Part shown: piece after piece, positions 44,943-55,624 of the stretch
Numbering within the stretch: position 1 is the stretch's first letter
Layout of the letters: each line of letters begins with the position of its first letter
DNA from: Burkholderia sp. WP9
GTDB taxonomy: Bacteria; Pseudomonadota; Gammaproteobacteria; Burkholderiales; Burkholderiaceae
Length of the DNA: 64,000 nt
Direction of reading: 5' to 3'
NCBI RefSeq assembly: GCF_900104795.1
Contig: NZ_FNTG01000001.1
Span: forward strand, 620,001 to 684,000
Program-made: the position numbers and the translations under genes
Notes under the pieces: model-generated
Told to the model about the DNA's origin: nothing
Seen by the model: only the letters and a program-made list of their open reading frames with translations
The model's database searches: none

Positions 44943-46891
44943 TCAGCGCTGTAGGGCGGCTACGCCATTTGCCGCATCAGCATTATCATCGACCACCAGC
45001 GCCTTCCTGCCGACGGCGCTTGGTGCACGGGGAATGAGTGCTATGGCCGAAGCGGCGTCTGCCGGGCGTGCGGGATGCGGGACTTCAAGTACAAAGCGGG
45101 CGCCTTTGCCGGGAGCAGCGGGCGCGAGTCGAACTGAACCGCCGTGCGCTTCGGCGATTTCCCTGACGAGCGCGAGCCCGATGCCAAGGCCGTTCGAAGG
45201 GCCAGTGGGCCGCCGTTGTGCAAACATCTCGAACACATGGGGCCCGGTGTTCCGCCCGAAGATGCTTCACTCATCCGTTACGACGAACGCCACCGTATTG
45301 GCCCGGCGTTCGATGACAAGTTCAATACCGGAGCCTTCTGGAGAGAATTTGGATGCGTTACCCACGAGATTGACAAGGCACTGGGACAGCCGCACAGCGT
45401 CGACGTAGCCTTCCGCAGGCGCCCTTTCCGTGTTGAGTGCAACCGACTGGTGTCGCGCGGCTATCGCACCTTCGCAACTGGACATTGCGGTGTCCAGGAT
45501 ATCGTCAAGGCGCTCCCACGACGGTAGGATTTCAAGCACGCCCCGGTTGATTCGGGCCACGTCGAGCATATCGTCGACGAGCCGGACCATGCCTTGCAGC
45601 TGCCGCTCCATTATTGTCAGGACCCGGTTTATACGTTCCTGGGGCAGGACTGCCGAACGCAGTACCTTGACCCCAGCTGTGAGCGGAGCGAGCGGATTGC
45701 GCAGTTCATGTGCGAGAGTGGCGATGAAACGCCCCTTCCGGTCGTCCGATTCCGTCGCGCGCCTCCAGCGCCTTTCTCTCTGTGATATCCCTGGAAATGC
45801 CCGAGACGCCGACGATGCTCCCGCTGCGGTCAAGCCATGGGGCCTTGGACGTCAGATAGATGGTGGGTTTCCCGGCGCGCGGCACCTGCTCCTCGAACAC
45901 CTGAGACGTCCCCGTCCGCATCACCTCGTCGTCATGCGTTTTACGGTATCTGCTGCCGAAGGTGCGAGGAGGTCTTCCGCGCGGCGGTGCAGGATATCCA
46001 CCGGTCTTAAACCGAGCGCGGCCGCATAGGCGGGATTGGCATACACATAGCACCCCTCAACATCCTTCAGGTAGATGAGGTCAGGAGACGAGGAGTTAAT
46101 CGCGCTCAGGATTGCCACGTGACGGCGCAACGACTCTTCCGCAATCTTGCGGGCGGTGATGTCACGGGCTGCACCGATGATGCGGGCGTGCTGTCCATCA
46201 ACCAGCCACGGTCCGCTGCGATATTCGACCCACGCGTAAGTCCCGTCGCGCCGGCGCAGCTTGAGCTCGCCCGGAGGATGCGTTTCCGCGCGGCTTTGCA
46301 TCAACAAATGTTCCAGTCGTCGACTCTCATCGGCGCCAAGCAGCAGGTCCAGTGCGTCCGGTCGATATAGCTCGGCAAGACTGTACCCCGTTACGTCTTC
46401 TGCTCCGACAGTCAGATGGGTTAGCTGAATTGAACTTCCGTCGACGGTGAACTCGTAGGCAAAGTCAGCAGCCCAATGTGTTGAGCGCCTGCAATAACTC
46501 AGTACTGCGACGAAGCGCCGCTCTTTGCCGGACATGCCGGTGTCCGGCAAAAGCGACGAAGGCAGCCACCAGAAGAAAACAGACAGTGCGAACGGTTGCC
46601 AGGGAATGGGTATGCAGACCGTCACCGAGGATGAATGCGTGAGCAATCAGTGCCGAGAGCACCGCCGCCAATACGGTAGGAAGCGGGCCCCCGGCCCAGG
46701 CCGTGCACCCCAGTGCGAGTAAAAAGAACAAACATCCACGGGTCGCTGCCTCCAAGCGCGGGGGCCAGCAACAGACGCATTGCCGCCGCCGACGTTGACA
46801 CGACACCGATTAGAAAACCGAACGAAATGGGGCGCGAAGACCACCATGTGGGGAGATTTTGTAAAACTTGCATTCTGCTGGTCGCGTGCAT
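44943..46891 (-). pseudogene. Decayed hybrid sensor histidine kinase
   Basis: Read leftward from ATG 46891, the pieces are a membrane domain (PLPTVLAAVLSALIAHAFIL), PAS 1 (GTYAWVEYRSGPWLVDGQ), PAS 2 (IVGVSGISRDITERKALEARD), HisKA with the phospho-His (FIATLAHELRNPLAPL), HATPase (LVNLVGNASKFSPEG, then GLGIGLALVREIAEAHGG) and the start of a receiver (ALVVDDNADAANGVAAL). They lie in frames that change at about 46750, 46480, 45940 and 45770, and GAG-TGA near 45267 interrupts the ATPase. Four frameshifts, a stop and a lost receiver make it non-functional. Confidence 0.85.
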
Positions 46892-47272
46892 ACCCCACAC
46901 AATTGCAGGGGAACAGCGAGTCACGGCTCAAAGGGCAGCGCAGAATACCAGATAAACGTGAACGGCCACTGCGTTCCTTCCGCACGCGGCGAGAATCTGC
47001 CAGCGCGCAGAAGGCGACCGAAGGTCGCGGCTGACAGCGAGCGGGCGGGCGACAGGCGTCCAACATTCCGCGTGGTCAGCGAGCGTCGCCATCTTCAGGT
47101 TACACGAGGGCACGGCGGCCCTAAACCTGCATCGCAGCAGAGTCCGATGATGTGAATCATGCAGCCATGTGACTGGAACAGCATTGACGCATTTCTCGCA
47201 CCCGCATTCATGGGATGCGCAGCCACAAGCGAAGGACACTGCTCCTTTTCGTACAGAGGCGAGGTGGTAACT
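46892..47272. other. Intergenic, no gene seen
   Basis: It lies between the start of the kinase pseudogene and the end of the glycine-zipper lipoprotein gene. No supported frame or terminator was recognised. Confidence 0.35.
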
Positions 47273-47503
47273 TCAGCGGTCGCGTCGCGATTGGCCAGAC
47301 TTGCCGACTTCATTACCGATGAGGCCGCCGATAGCGGCGCCCCCGACGGTTGCTATCGCGCTGTCGCCAAGCAGTGCACCGGCTACCCCACCGCCTACCG
47401 CACCAATGGTGGTATCCCGTCGTTGTCGTCCACTCATGTTGTCGCACGCGCTCAAGCCGGCGACCATCACAAAAAACAGCGCTGCGACACGAAACTTCTT
47501 CAT
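47273..47503 (-). CDS. Glycine-zipper lipoprotein
   Basis: A 76-residue protein with lipoprotein signal MKKFRVAALFFVMVAGLSAC and a mature part TTIGAVGGGVAGALLGDSAI followed by GGAAIGGLIGNEVGK, the glycine-zipper 2TM motif. It is probably an outer-membrane lipoprotein of the Rick_17kDa/OsmB-like kind. AAGGGA lies five bases before ATG 47503. Confidence 0.85.
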   Translation of the reverse strand: MKKFRVAALFFVMVAGLSACDNMSGRQRRDTTIGAVGGGVAGALLGDSAIATVGGAAIGGLIGNEVGKSGQSRRDR

Positions 47504-48315
47504 TTGATTCCCTTCTAGGTTGGTAAACATCGGCCGCGAGGGTAGCGCGCAAGCGTTGTTGCGGGTGCAACGAATTGTTACGAACGTTCCGAAACGTTTG
47601 CTGGTTTTACCGATGGACTGACGCGCGGCTTGCGCCCTTCTGGTTTGCACACCGGAAGAGAAAGTCGCCGGAAACGGTCCACTCGCACAGCGCCGCATGC
47701 GCTGGAAGGAAAAGCGAGCATCGACAGACATCGCGCAGCGCTGGGTCATGTGGAAGACGTCAAGCTGGGAACACGAAATAGATTATTGTGTTTGCTATCG
47801 GGGGCCTGCCATTGGCTTATATAAAGCGCGCTACCGCACAGATGAACCGCGGTGTCCATAAGGGCGCTCCGCGCGGCGCTTCGTCGGTGACCGACCGCGT
47901 TCGTTAACGTATGAGCGTGCGCCTGCGGAGTGCGGCTACGGCATTGATGGCTGCCGCCCGGGATACAGGTATCGAAGGAAATAGGGATGCTATTGGGAGC
48001 ATGGCGAAGACCTGGGCCAGCGCGCCGGGAATGGGGGGGCATGCTGACGGGTGGGCGCGTGCTCCAGGCGATGGGCGTGGCCGGCATATGCACAGTTGCG
48101 TGCACCAGCAGGCGCGATAGTTCGTCGACGTCGGCAGCCGGACGCTTGCTGCCCGGCTCGGTCGGTAAGAATACGCGCGGTACGGAGCAACGGTACAATC
48201 TGCTCGGTTGCGCGGTTGGCAACACAGCGGTCTCAGCATCGATACATGTGTTGCTCGCCGCCTGCGGAGTAAGAGGCAACGCCGTGCGTGTGGACCACAC
48301 CCAATTGGAGTAGAA
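47504..48315. other. Long intergenic, no clear gene
   Basis: About 810 bases. GTTGCGGGTGCAAC and AACGTTCCGAAACGTT inverted repeats near 47550-47600 lie upstream of the lipoprotein gene and may be regulatory. Several GC-driven open frames occur on both strands without support. Confidence 0.4.
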
Positions 48316-48642
48316 GTGAAGCGTAGATTGATATTGTCCGCTTTGGGACTTGCCGTTGCCTGCGCGTCAAGCGCCGCGTCAGCGCACGTAGACGTTGGCG
48401 TGTACCTGGGCGCTCCGGGTCCTGTGTATGTGGCGCCGCCTCCGGTCATGTACCAGCCGCCGCCGGTCGTGTACGCACCCGGTGGATACGCTTATGGCTA
48501 CGAAAATCGTGGGTATGGTTATCGTTACGACGACGGGGACCATCACCACCACGACCATGACGACGGAAGACGTCATGGGGACTGGGGCCACGAGGGCGGC
48601 CATAGCCACGAGGAGCGTGACGGTAGCGACCACCGCCGTTGA
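48316..48642 (+). CDS. Secreted His-rich protein with PXPV-like repeats
   Basis: A 108-residue protein. Signal peptide VKRRLILSALGLAVACASSA up to ASA, then HVDVGVYLGAPGPVYVAPPP, the PxPV-type repeat region, a Tyr/Gly-rich stretch and a His/Asp-rich tail (DHHHHDHDDGRRH). The tail could bind Ni, Zn or Cu in the periplasm; this is inference from composition. GTG 48316 has GGAG six bases upstream. Confidence 0.75.
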   Translation: MKRRLILSALGLAVACASSAASAHVDVGVYLGAPGPVYVAPPPVMYQPPPVVYAPGGYAYGYENRGYGYRYDDGDHHHHDHDDGRRHGDWGHEGGHSHEERDGSDHRR

Positions 48643-48772
48643 GACAATGCCCTCCTGCTAGCGCGGAGGTATGGTAACGATTACGCGCGAGAACGTATTC
48701 GGCGGGGCGAACTTGGCGCGTCGCCGCATTGTCCGGCGCCGCGTTGTATCTTTCCTGCCGCCCCGCGCCTCG

Positions 48773-49009
48773 TTACTGCGCGGCTGGCTGGCTGGCGCCG
48801 TTGGCCTTCGTGGCGGCCTTGTCTTTTTTCGCGACCTCATGATGTCCGATGGCACATCCTGCGCCTGCCCCTGCGACGCCATGCTTTCCTGCCATGTGGC
48901 CGGCTACGCCTCCGACAGCAGCCCCTTTTGCACAGCCTTCAGCGTGGGCAGTCCCTACCAACGTGGCGAACGTTGCTGCAACCACTGCACGTAACAATTT
49001 CTGTCGCAT
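48773..49009 (-). CDS. Small secreted glycine-zipper protein (paralogue 2)
   Basis: A 78-residue protein: signal MRQKLLRAVVAATFATLVGT up to AHA, then GCAKGAAVGGVAGHMAGKHG and a Lys/Ala-rich tail. It matches the gene at 30837-31070 in signal, Gly-zipper and tail, so the two are paralogues 18 kb apart. ATG 49009. Confidence 0.72.
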   Translation of the reverse strand: MRQKLLRAVVAATFATLVGTAHAEGCAKGAAVGGVAGHMAGKHGVAGAGAGCAIGHHEVAKKDKAATKANGASQPAAQ

Positions 49010-49829
49010 GGTATCTTCCTATCTAATGTCAGCGCACACCGCGTTGCGGATTTGTCGTCGCAAGTGGCGTACCCGACGAGGCAGGCCTCGCGGCGTGTGC
49101 GGGGAGGCCCTCGCAACGGGACGACCAGGAAGAATGCGGAATCCTCGTGAAACGCGCGGGAGACACAGGAGCTGTCGGAAGCGTCGCCACGCGTCCGACA
49201 GCTCTCGCTCTTGCTTCCGGGTGCCTGCTCCTCTGTCAATCTGCGTATTGGATTTCGTCGCCAACAAGGTGCCGGGACCACGTCTGCACAACGTGCGCGT
49301 TCAATTTGCACCACATTGGAGGCAAAGGCCGCCTCGAATGATGTGAAATATCCCGTGTCGCCCAATGCGTGGCCACATGCGCAACCGTGTTGACCGGTGA
49401 CCGGCTGTTGGTCGATGCGCGTCCCGGCACTGTCGCTGCGCCGACTGAATCGGTACTGGCGCCATGCGTCGCGCAAGGCGGCATATCCCGTGGTGAAGAT
49501 GGCGCGAACCTCCTCGCGACGACGAGTTTGCCGCGAATTAGTCTGCCATTTTTTGTGCGCCGCCCTATAAGATAATTGCAGGGCGACCATTACGTGCTGA
49601 ACCGTCCACAAAACCGAGCAGCATTACGACTTCGCACGCCTCCGCGCGAACCGGAACTCCGGTTTAGCGCCACTGTTTTCATTCCTCAAATCCCGCTGAA
49701 ATTTCTACATCGGACTATGCCCCGAGGGGACGAAACCTCGTTCACGTGCGAGGTGACCGGACGCGGAACTGTCGCGAATACCAAAAGCAACCGATTGGAG
49801 GACCTATCTAACGGAATCAAGGAGCGAAC
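49010..49829. other. Long intergenic, no clear gene
   Basis: About 820 bases with no frame that has a ribosome site or a recognised product. It contains the upstream region of the Gly-zipper gene on the left. Confidence 0.35.
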
Positions 49830-50054
49830 ACGAAATCACTTTTGGTTGTCGCGTCTGCCGCCGGGCTGCTGGCGGTCTCGAGCCTGGCGCATTCGCAAAA
49901 TTCTATGTAGCCGGAGGCTGACCAGCCGGCCGCTCAGCAGATGGCCAATCCACCCGCCTCCACGGGTACGCAGACGCCCGCTTATGGTGGAGCAGCCGAC
50001 GCGAAGACGCAAAGCGGCACGAGGCACGCCAAATCTTGCAGCACGGACCCGTAA
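49830..50054 (+). pseudogene. Secreted small protein with ACG in place of the start and an in-frame TAG
   Basis: After a good GGAG ribosome site, the frame reads ACG then KSLLVVASAAGLLAVSSLAH, an obvious signal peptide, then SQNSM and TAG (49908-49910). The frame goes on (PEADQPAAQQMANPPASTG, AYGGAADAKTQSGTR) to TAA at 50052. Loss of ATG and an internal stop suggest a pseudogene. The 360 bases that follow hold no supported gene. Confidence 0.55.
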
Positions 50055-50414
50055 TGTAGTATTTTCTTCGGGAGCTAGGGTGGCGCGCACCAGCGCGCAA
50101 CCGCCGTCGTGTCATTACGATGGACGACAAGCGCCACGTCAGTCGGAACTGGATGCCGTTGCTCAAATGTCGCGAGCGCGCATGGCATAGACGCGTTCGA
50201 CCATTGCTCCGTTCATACCTTTGGCGATGCGGACGAGCTTACTCGCTTCTCAGCACCCTTAGCGCCGCTCAATGTTTGCCCGGTTCGCTGCTCAGGTGGC
50301 GGGGTTTAAGTACACTGTCCATGTTCTCAATGCCCCAATTCCAGGCTAGCGCGGTCGCGCCATCTGAACGGCCGATGGACACAGGGCCAAAGAAACACGA
50401 ACACAGGTTGAGCA

Positions 50415-51158
50415 ATGCGTGTCTTGATATATGAGCGCGATAACGTGTTCGCCGAAATCTTGCGGGAAGCCTTGCGGGCGCGAAATTACGCGGTGGACTG
50501 GGTCGACAATACTCGACACGCCGAACTGGCGCTTGGGAACGATTTTTACGACGCGATTCTTTTCCGCATTGAGGGGCAGCAAAGCAGCCTTTCGATTCTT
50601 AAAGACTATCGGGCCGCCGGCCACACTTCAAGTGTAGTGACTTTTACGGCGCGCGATTCTGTCGCGGAGCGCACCATGGCGTTTGACGCAGGCGCGGACG
50701 TCTGCCTCGAAAAGCCTGTCGATATCAACGAGGTCACGGTGTGGCTCCGTGCACTAATGAGGCGGCGGGCTGGGCAGCTTACGTCCGTTGTGTCGCACGG
50801 CGCGTTGACGCTGGACGATGCTTCCGGCGAGGTTCTGGTGGACGGAGTGCGCATTCCACTGAAGTCCAAGGAATACGCAATCCTGCGCATCTTCTTCACC
50901 GAACCCAGCCGCTTCTTCACAGCATCTTATCTGGAAGAGAAAATCTACGGCTGGGGAGAGGAGGTCAAGAGCAACACCGTCCAGGTACACGTGCACAGCC
51001 TCCGAAAGAAGCTTGGCAATCACCATATCGAGACGCGGCATGGAGCAGGCTACCGACTGTCCGGTTCAACAGCGCCACATGGATTGCGGACGCCGAACCG
51101 CCCACACCTCGCGGGGCGGAGCGAAGAGGACAGCCAGCAGAAAATGGCCGCCTCCTGA
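50415..51158 (+). CDS. OmpR-type response regulator lacking the phosphoacceptor Asp
   Basis: A 247-residue protein with a receiver and a winged-helix output domain (KSKEYAILRIFFTEPSRFFT, then VHVHSLRKKLGNHHIETRHG and GAGYRLSG). In the receiver the expected Asp after YDAIL is Arg (LFRIEG, R51), and the acidic pair is changed (IYERDN), while the Lys of LEKPVD remains. It therefore probably works without phosphorylation. No kinase gene is adjacent. It converges with the propeller gene at ten bases. Confidence 0.88.
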   Translation: MRVLIYERDNVFAEILREALRARNYAVDWVDNTRHAELALGNDFYDAILFRIEGQQSSLSILKDYRAAGHTSSVVTFTARDSVAERTMAFDAGADVCLEKPVDINEVTVWLRALMRRRAGQLTSVVSHGALTLDDASGEVLVDGVRIPLKSKEYAILRIFFTEPSRFFTASYLEEKIYGWGEEVKSNTVQVHVHSLRKKLGNHHIETRHGAGYRLSGSTAPHGLRTPNRPHLAGRSEEDSQQKMAAS

Positions 51159-51167
51159 GTTGCGCAT

Positions 51168-52355
51168 TCAGTTCCCGTTCTCCCGTTGTTGCGTATTCAT
51201 CGCGCGCATGCCACTCGGCGCAGAGTCGAACTTGAGCCGCTGGCCGGTGTCAGTTGCGTGAGCGCCATCGATAGCGATAACCTCAATCTCTTTCTGCATG
51301 GTGTTCTGGACCAGGACAGTTTGCCCGTCCGGACTGAACGCTACGCCTTGTGTCCATCCGCCGGTCGGCACCTCACTCACCTTCGTGAGTTTCATCCCCT
51401 GGACCCTCAGCAACATGAAGCTCCCGTGCGCGTGGTAAAAGGGCGAGCCGGTCGCCTTGTTGCTGCCATTCATGACCGATACGCCGACAAGCTGCCCTGT
51501 TGGGGAAATGGCGACGCCTTCGGGAGTCTGCCCGACGCTTACCGTGTCGACAACACGAGGCGGTTCGACCGTGAGGTCGATTAGGCTTACGGTATCTGTG
51601 TCACCATGGCCCTTGCCAATGTTGGCGACCACCGCGAAATCGCCGCGCGGACTCACCTCGATGCCATTTGGGCGTTGTCCCGGGAAAATGTCACGAGGCG
51701 TGACGCTCACCTGACCGTCGTGAATGGCAAGGACGGTGACCCGGTGGTCACCGTCGCGGGTGACGAGTGCCCACCTGCCGTCCGGTGTGAATACGACGTG
51801 TCCCGGGCCGCTCCTCGCGCCAAGGTCAATTGTTTGCGTCATCCTGACGTCTTTGCCAGCGATGCTGAAGACGGTGATTGACCCGCCCGCACGCGACGCG
51901 GCGATGGCGAGCTTTCCGTCGGGACTTACCGAAATTCCCGCGACGCCAGCACCGGCATGGAGCGTCTCAATCACACGCGGTGGTCTCTCAGTCAGGTCGG
52001 CGACGCTGACCTTGTCGTCAAGCGCTGTTTTGGCTGGATTGGCGGGGTCGCGTTTCGCGCCAGCGGTAATAAAGGCGAGACGCCCATCGGGCGTGGTGTC
52101 CACAGATTGCGGAGGCCCGAAGACAGAATTGGGTACCTTGAACTCGCTCACAACTTCCGCGCGATGGCCGGTCACCTTGATGAGCGCAACGCTGTCTTCG
52201 CCTTCGACAGTTTTCATTTCGCCATTGACCACCATGACCTTGCCGTCCTGGCTTGAGAGAATGTACTGCGGCGCGGCGGCAAGCAATGGCATTGAGCATG
52301 CGAAAAAGCCGCATACGAGGACGGCCGATATTTTTGTTCGGACTATTGAGTGCAT
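51168..52355 (-). CDS. Exported YVTN-type beta-propeller protein
   Basis: A 395-residue protein with a signal peptide (SAVLVCGFFACSMPLLAAAP) and repeated blade motifs: DTTPDGRLAFITAG, SVSPDGKLAIAAS, VFTPDGRWALVTRDG, EVSPRGDFAVVANIG, AISPTGQLVGVSV, AFSPDGQTVLVQN. It is a seven-bladed propeller of the lactonase/YVTN kind, periplasmic. Enzyme activity cannot be told from the sequence. Confidence 0.85.
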   Translation of the reverse strand: MHSIVRTKISAVLVCGFFACSMPLLAAAPQYILSSQDGKVMVVNGEMKTVEGEDSVALIKVTGHRAEVVSEFKVPNSVFGPPQSVDTTPDGRLAFITAGAKRDPANPAKTALDDKVSVADLTERPPRVIETLHAGAGVAGISVSPDGKLAIAASRAGGSITVFSIAGKDVRMTQTIDLGARSGPGHVVFTPDGRWALVTRDGDHRVTVLAIHDGQVSVTPRDIFPGQRPNGIEVSPRGDFAVVANIGKGHGDTDTVSLIDLTVEPPRVVDTVSVGQTPEGVAISPTGQLVGVSVMNGSNKATGSPFYHAHGSFMLLRVQGMKLTKVSEVPTGGWTQGVAFSPDGQTVLVQNTMQKEIEVIAIDGAHATDTGQRLKFDSAPSGMRAMNTQQRENGN

Positions 52356-53153
52356 CGAGGCGTGTCTCCAGTCTGTTGTCTTTCTGAGCGGGCGGGACGT
52401 TGTCGCTCAGCCCTGCGCGCACGAGTACGGCGGCAGCCAGCAAAGCTGTCCAAGCCGAAATAGGTACCGTTCGATACAGAAATTGAATTGGTCGCGCGGG
52501 CGCATTTGCATCGCGGCCCAGTCGTGACCTCCGGCTCCGGGCCACAGGTTGCGTGAGCAGGGCGGTGACCGGCGTGCGCTGCACTGGGCGCAGTCGTTGA
52601 TTCCGACTGAAACACCCAAGGAAATATGCGCAAGTCAATATCTCGAGGCAAACTCCCGCCATCCTGCAAATGAACGGGTTTCGTGTCGAGGCTTCAAAAG
52701 AGGCGGCCCGTTGCACTGAAATCTCGCACGCAGCGCCCCTCCGGTACTTTCAAGGCCAGCTTTTCAGATTGCATCGAAAGCGTTGACGGAACGCTCGCGA
52801 TGGCGACCGGAAAAGGCGGCCGATTCATACTGCTGTTAGCTGGGCAGACCTGGCGAAATCCGGACGAGGCGCTCCCGCTTTGTTTTGGGATGGAAGCGGA
52901 TGTCCCCGGCCTCAGAATCCGGCGGCAGGTTACCGCGACGCTGTCGCGGAAACGGACCGCCCGGCGCACGCGTATGAAGTGGTGCCAGGAGCGCGGCCAA
53001 CTGCCTGAGCCCGCCTCCCGTCATTCAAAAAATCCCATTTTTGCGTGGGATTTTCTTGCGTGCAACGTGCTCACGACTTGTGCGTGGCTGCGACTGCGGT
53101 ACGGCGTGCGCCGGGGCTGGAGGACGTAGCGTCTCCCCACCGTTCCGCTCGTG
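52356..53153. other. Intergenic with a terminator near its right end
   Basis: About 800 bases without a supported gene. Frames open on both strands reflect high GC. The terminator at 53029-53054 belongs to the glucarate cluster. Confidence 0.4.
53029..53054. terminator. Terminator of the glucarate cluster
   Basis: Stem AAAATCCCA/TGGGATTTT around an eight-base loop, with T-rich DNA leftward. It lies 100 bases after the kdgD stop. Confidence 0.75.
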
Positions 53154-54072
53154 TTACTGCGCGCCGAGCTTCCTGATGAGTTCGTCGAGTTGTGCCATCT
53201 CGCCGGCCATGAGGTCCGTCAGCGGCGGGCGCACGGGACCGGCGTCGTGTCCAACCAGCCGGGCGCCGGCCTTCACAATGCTGACCGCGTAACCCTGGCG
53301 ACGATTGCGAATTGCGAGATACGGCAGGAAGAAGTCGTCGAGGAGCTTGCCCGCTGTTTCATGGTCGTCGGCCGCAATCGCGCGGTAGAAATCCATCGCC
53401 GTGTTCGGGATGAAGTTAAATACCGCCGACGAATACACCGGCACGCCCAGCGCCTTGTACGCAGCGGCATAGACTTCAGCCGTCGGCAGGCCGCCGAGGT
53501 AGGAGAAGCGGTCGCCCAGCCGGCGGCGAACCGTCACCATCGCTTCGATTTCGCCCACGCCATCCTTGAAGCCGATGAGGTTCGGGCAGCTGTCGGCCAG
53601 ACGCTCCAGCATGTCTACGTTGAGCTTCGAGTTCGCGCGGTTATAGACGGATGACGCCGATGTTTTTCACCGCCTTGCAGACCTGCTCGACGTGTGCGGC
53701 GATGCCTTCCTGCGATGCTTCAGTCAGGTAGTGCGGCATCAGCAGCACGCCGTTCGCGCCCAGACGCTCGGCTTCCTGCGCATACTCGATGGCCACCCGC
53801 GTCGGGCCGCCGGCACCGGCGAGAATCGGCACCTTGCCCTTGCAGGTTTCGGTCGCGGTGCGCACCACGTTCGTGTAATCGCTGCGGGTCAGCGAGAAGA
53901 ATTCACCCGTGCCGCCGGCGGCAAAGAGGGCGCTTGCGCCATAGGGGGCGAGCCATTCGAGGCGCGCAGCGTAGGTGTCGGCACGGAAGTCACCGTGCTC
54001 GTCGAAGTCGGTGACGGGGAAGGAGAGGAGTCCTTCTGAAATGATGCTCTTGAGCTCTTGTGGTGTGGTCAT
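53154..54072 (-). pseudogene. kdgD: 5-dehydro-4-deoxyglucarate dehydratase, frameshifted
   Basis: Class I aldolase-fold enzyme that turns 5-keto-4-deoxyglucarate into 2,5-dioxopentanoate with loss of water and CO2. The N-terminal half ([30 protein letters not shown]) and the C-terminal half ([10 protein letters not shown] with the Schiff-base Lys; [12 protein letters not shown]) are intact, but in different frames. Where V-I-x-Y-N-R-A-N is expected the minus strand reads GTCATCCGTCTATAACC: one extra G on the plus strand at 53649/53650. Removing it restores a 305-residue protein. A recent mutation or a sequencing error. Confidence 0.88.
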
Positions 54073-54144
54073 GGAAATCTGCTGCAGATAGGGTGACAGC
54101 GGCAGGCGCATACGCCGCCGCAGCGGAAAGGGTAGGCGCGGCGT

Positions 54145-55494
54145 TTAACGCACGAGGCACGGGCGCTTGTTGTCGAACTTCCAGTCCGCAATGAGGTATT
54201 GCATGGCGGCGCTGTCGTCACGCGCGCCCAGACCGTGCTGCTGGTAGAGCGCGTGCGCCTTCTCCAGTTCGTCCATATCGAGCTGAATGCCCAGACCGGC
54301 CTGCTCGGGAACCTTCACCCTGCCGCCAACAATCTGCAGCGGGTTACGCGTGAGGCGCTGGCCGTCCTGCCAAATCCAGTGCGTATCGATGGCGGTAATC
54401 TTGCCGGGTGCCGCCGCCGCAACGTGCGTGAACATCGCGAGCGAAATGTCGAAGTGGTTATTCGAGTGCGAACCCCAGGTGAGACCCCACTCGTGGCACA
54501 TTTGCGCCACGCGCACGGAGCCCTGCATCGTCCAGAAGTGCGGGTCCGCGAGCGGAATGTCGACCGACTGGAGCTGAATCGCGTGACCGAGCTGGCGCCA
54601 GTCGGTGGCAATCATGTTGGTCGCCGTGGGCAGGCCAGTCGCGCGGCGGAATTCGGCCATCACCTCACGGCCGGAGTAGCCGTTTTCGGCACCGCACGGG
54701 TCTTCTGCGTAGGCGAGCACGTCGCGCTTGTCGCGACACAGGCGGATGGCTTCCGCGAGGGACCACGCGCCATTCGGGTCGAGCGTGACACGCGCCTTCG
54801 GAAAGCGTTCAGCAAGGGCGGTCACTGCCTCGATTTCCGCGTCGCCGGACAACACACCGCCCTTGAGCTTGAAGTCGTTAAAGCCGTAGCGCGCCTGAGC
54901 GGCTTCGGCCAGGCGCACGACCGCTTCGGGCGTCATTGCGTCTTCGGTGCGAAGGCGTTCCCAGTCGTCGGTCCCTTCAGCGCCGCTCGCATAGGCGAGG
55001 TCGGTCTTTTTGCGGTCGCCGACGAAGAACAGATAGCCGAGCATCTCGACTTCCGTGCGCTGCTGGCCTTCGCCCAGGAGCGCTGCAACCGGCACGCCCA
55101 GGTGCTGGCCAAGCAGGTCAAGGAGCGCTGCTTCGAGCGCGGTGACGGCGTGAATGGTGGTGCGCAGGTCAAACGTCTGCAGGCCGCGGCCGCCCGCATC
55201 GCGGTCGGCGAACTGGGTGCGGGCCTTGTTCAGGATGGCCTGCAGGTTGCCGATGGACTGGCCGACGACCAGAGGCCGTGCGTCGTCGATGGTCTTGCGG
55301 ATGCTTTCGCCGCCCGGGACTTCGCCGACGCCTGTGTTGCCGGCGCTGTCCTCGAGAAGCACGATGTTGCGGGTAAAGTACGGGCCGTGCGCGCCGCTCA
55401 GGTTCAGCAGCATGCTGTCACGGCCGGCGACCGGAACGACGCGCAGGCTGACGACGGTTGGTGTTGCGTTGTTTTGGGTTGAATGCGTAGACAC
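54145..55494 (-). CDS. gudD: D-glucarate dehydratase
   Basis: A 449-residue enolase-superfamily enzyme that dehydrates D-glucarate to 5-keto-4-deoxyglucarate. The acid/base KLKGG, the metal-site DPNGAW and the [10 protein letters not shown] run, the NMIATDW region and the catalytic HSNNHFD are present in order. GTG 55494 ([15 protein letters not shown]) has AAGGGGG ten bases upstream; the longer open frame would add 57 unrelated residues. The next step, kdgD, lies 72 bases downstream. Confidence 0.94.
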   Translation of the reverse strand: MSTHSTQNNATPTVVSLRVVPVAGRDSMLLNLSGAHGPYFTRNIVLLEDSAGNTGVGEVPGGESIRKTIDDARPLVVGQSIGNLQAILNKARTQFADRDAGGRGLQTFDLRTTIHAVTALEAALLDLLGQHLGVPVAALLGEGQQRTEVEMLGYLFFVGDRKKTDLAYASGAEGTDDWERLRTEDAMTPEAVVRLAEAAQARYGFNDFKLKGGVLSGDAEIEAVTALAERFPKARVTLDPNGAWSLAEAIRLCRDKRDVLAYAEDPCGAENGYSGREVMAEFRRATGLPTATNMIATDWRQLGHAIQLQSVDIPLADPHFWTMQGSVRVAQMCHEWGLTWGSHSNNHFDISLAMFTHVAAAAPGKITAIDTHWIWQDGQRLTRNPLQIVGGRVKVPEQAGLGIQLDMDELEKAHALYQQHGLGARDDSAAMQYLIADWKFDNKRPCLVR

Positions 55495-55624
55495 GATTCC
55501 GGTTCCCCCTTCAGTAAAGTAATAGACCAGGTTGCTGGCAGCCGGACCCGGCAGGCTCCGTGCCGGCACTGGGCGGCAAACCCACGAGAAATGCGCGGCG
55601 CATACTTGCCTTTGACCCGTCACT

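Noticed and set aside
52683..53129. 148-aa plus-strand frame
   Set aside because: No ribosome site or relatives, and it runs through the terminator of the glucarate cluster.
53640..53660. Programmed frameshift in kdgD
   Set aside because: No slippery heptamer or following structure is visible; the family is read in one frame elsewhere.
54199..55482. 427-aa open frame antisense to gudD
   Set aside because: It is a GC-driven shadow; gudD has all catalytic motifs on the other strand.
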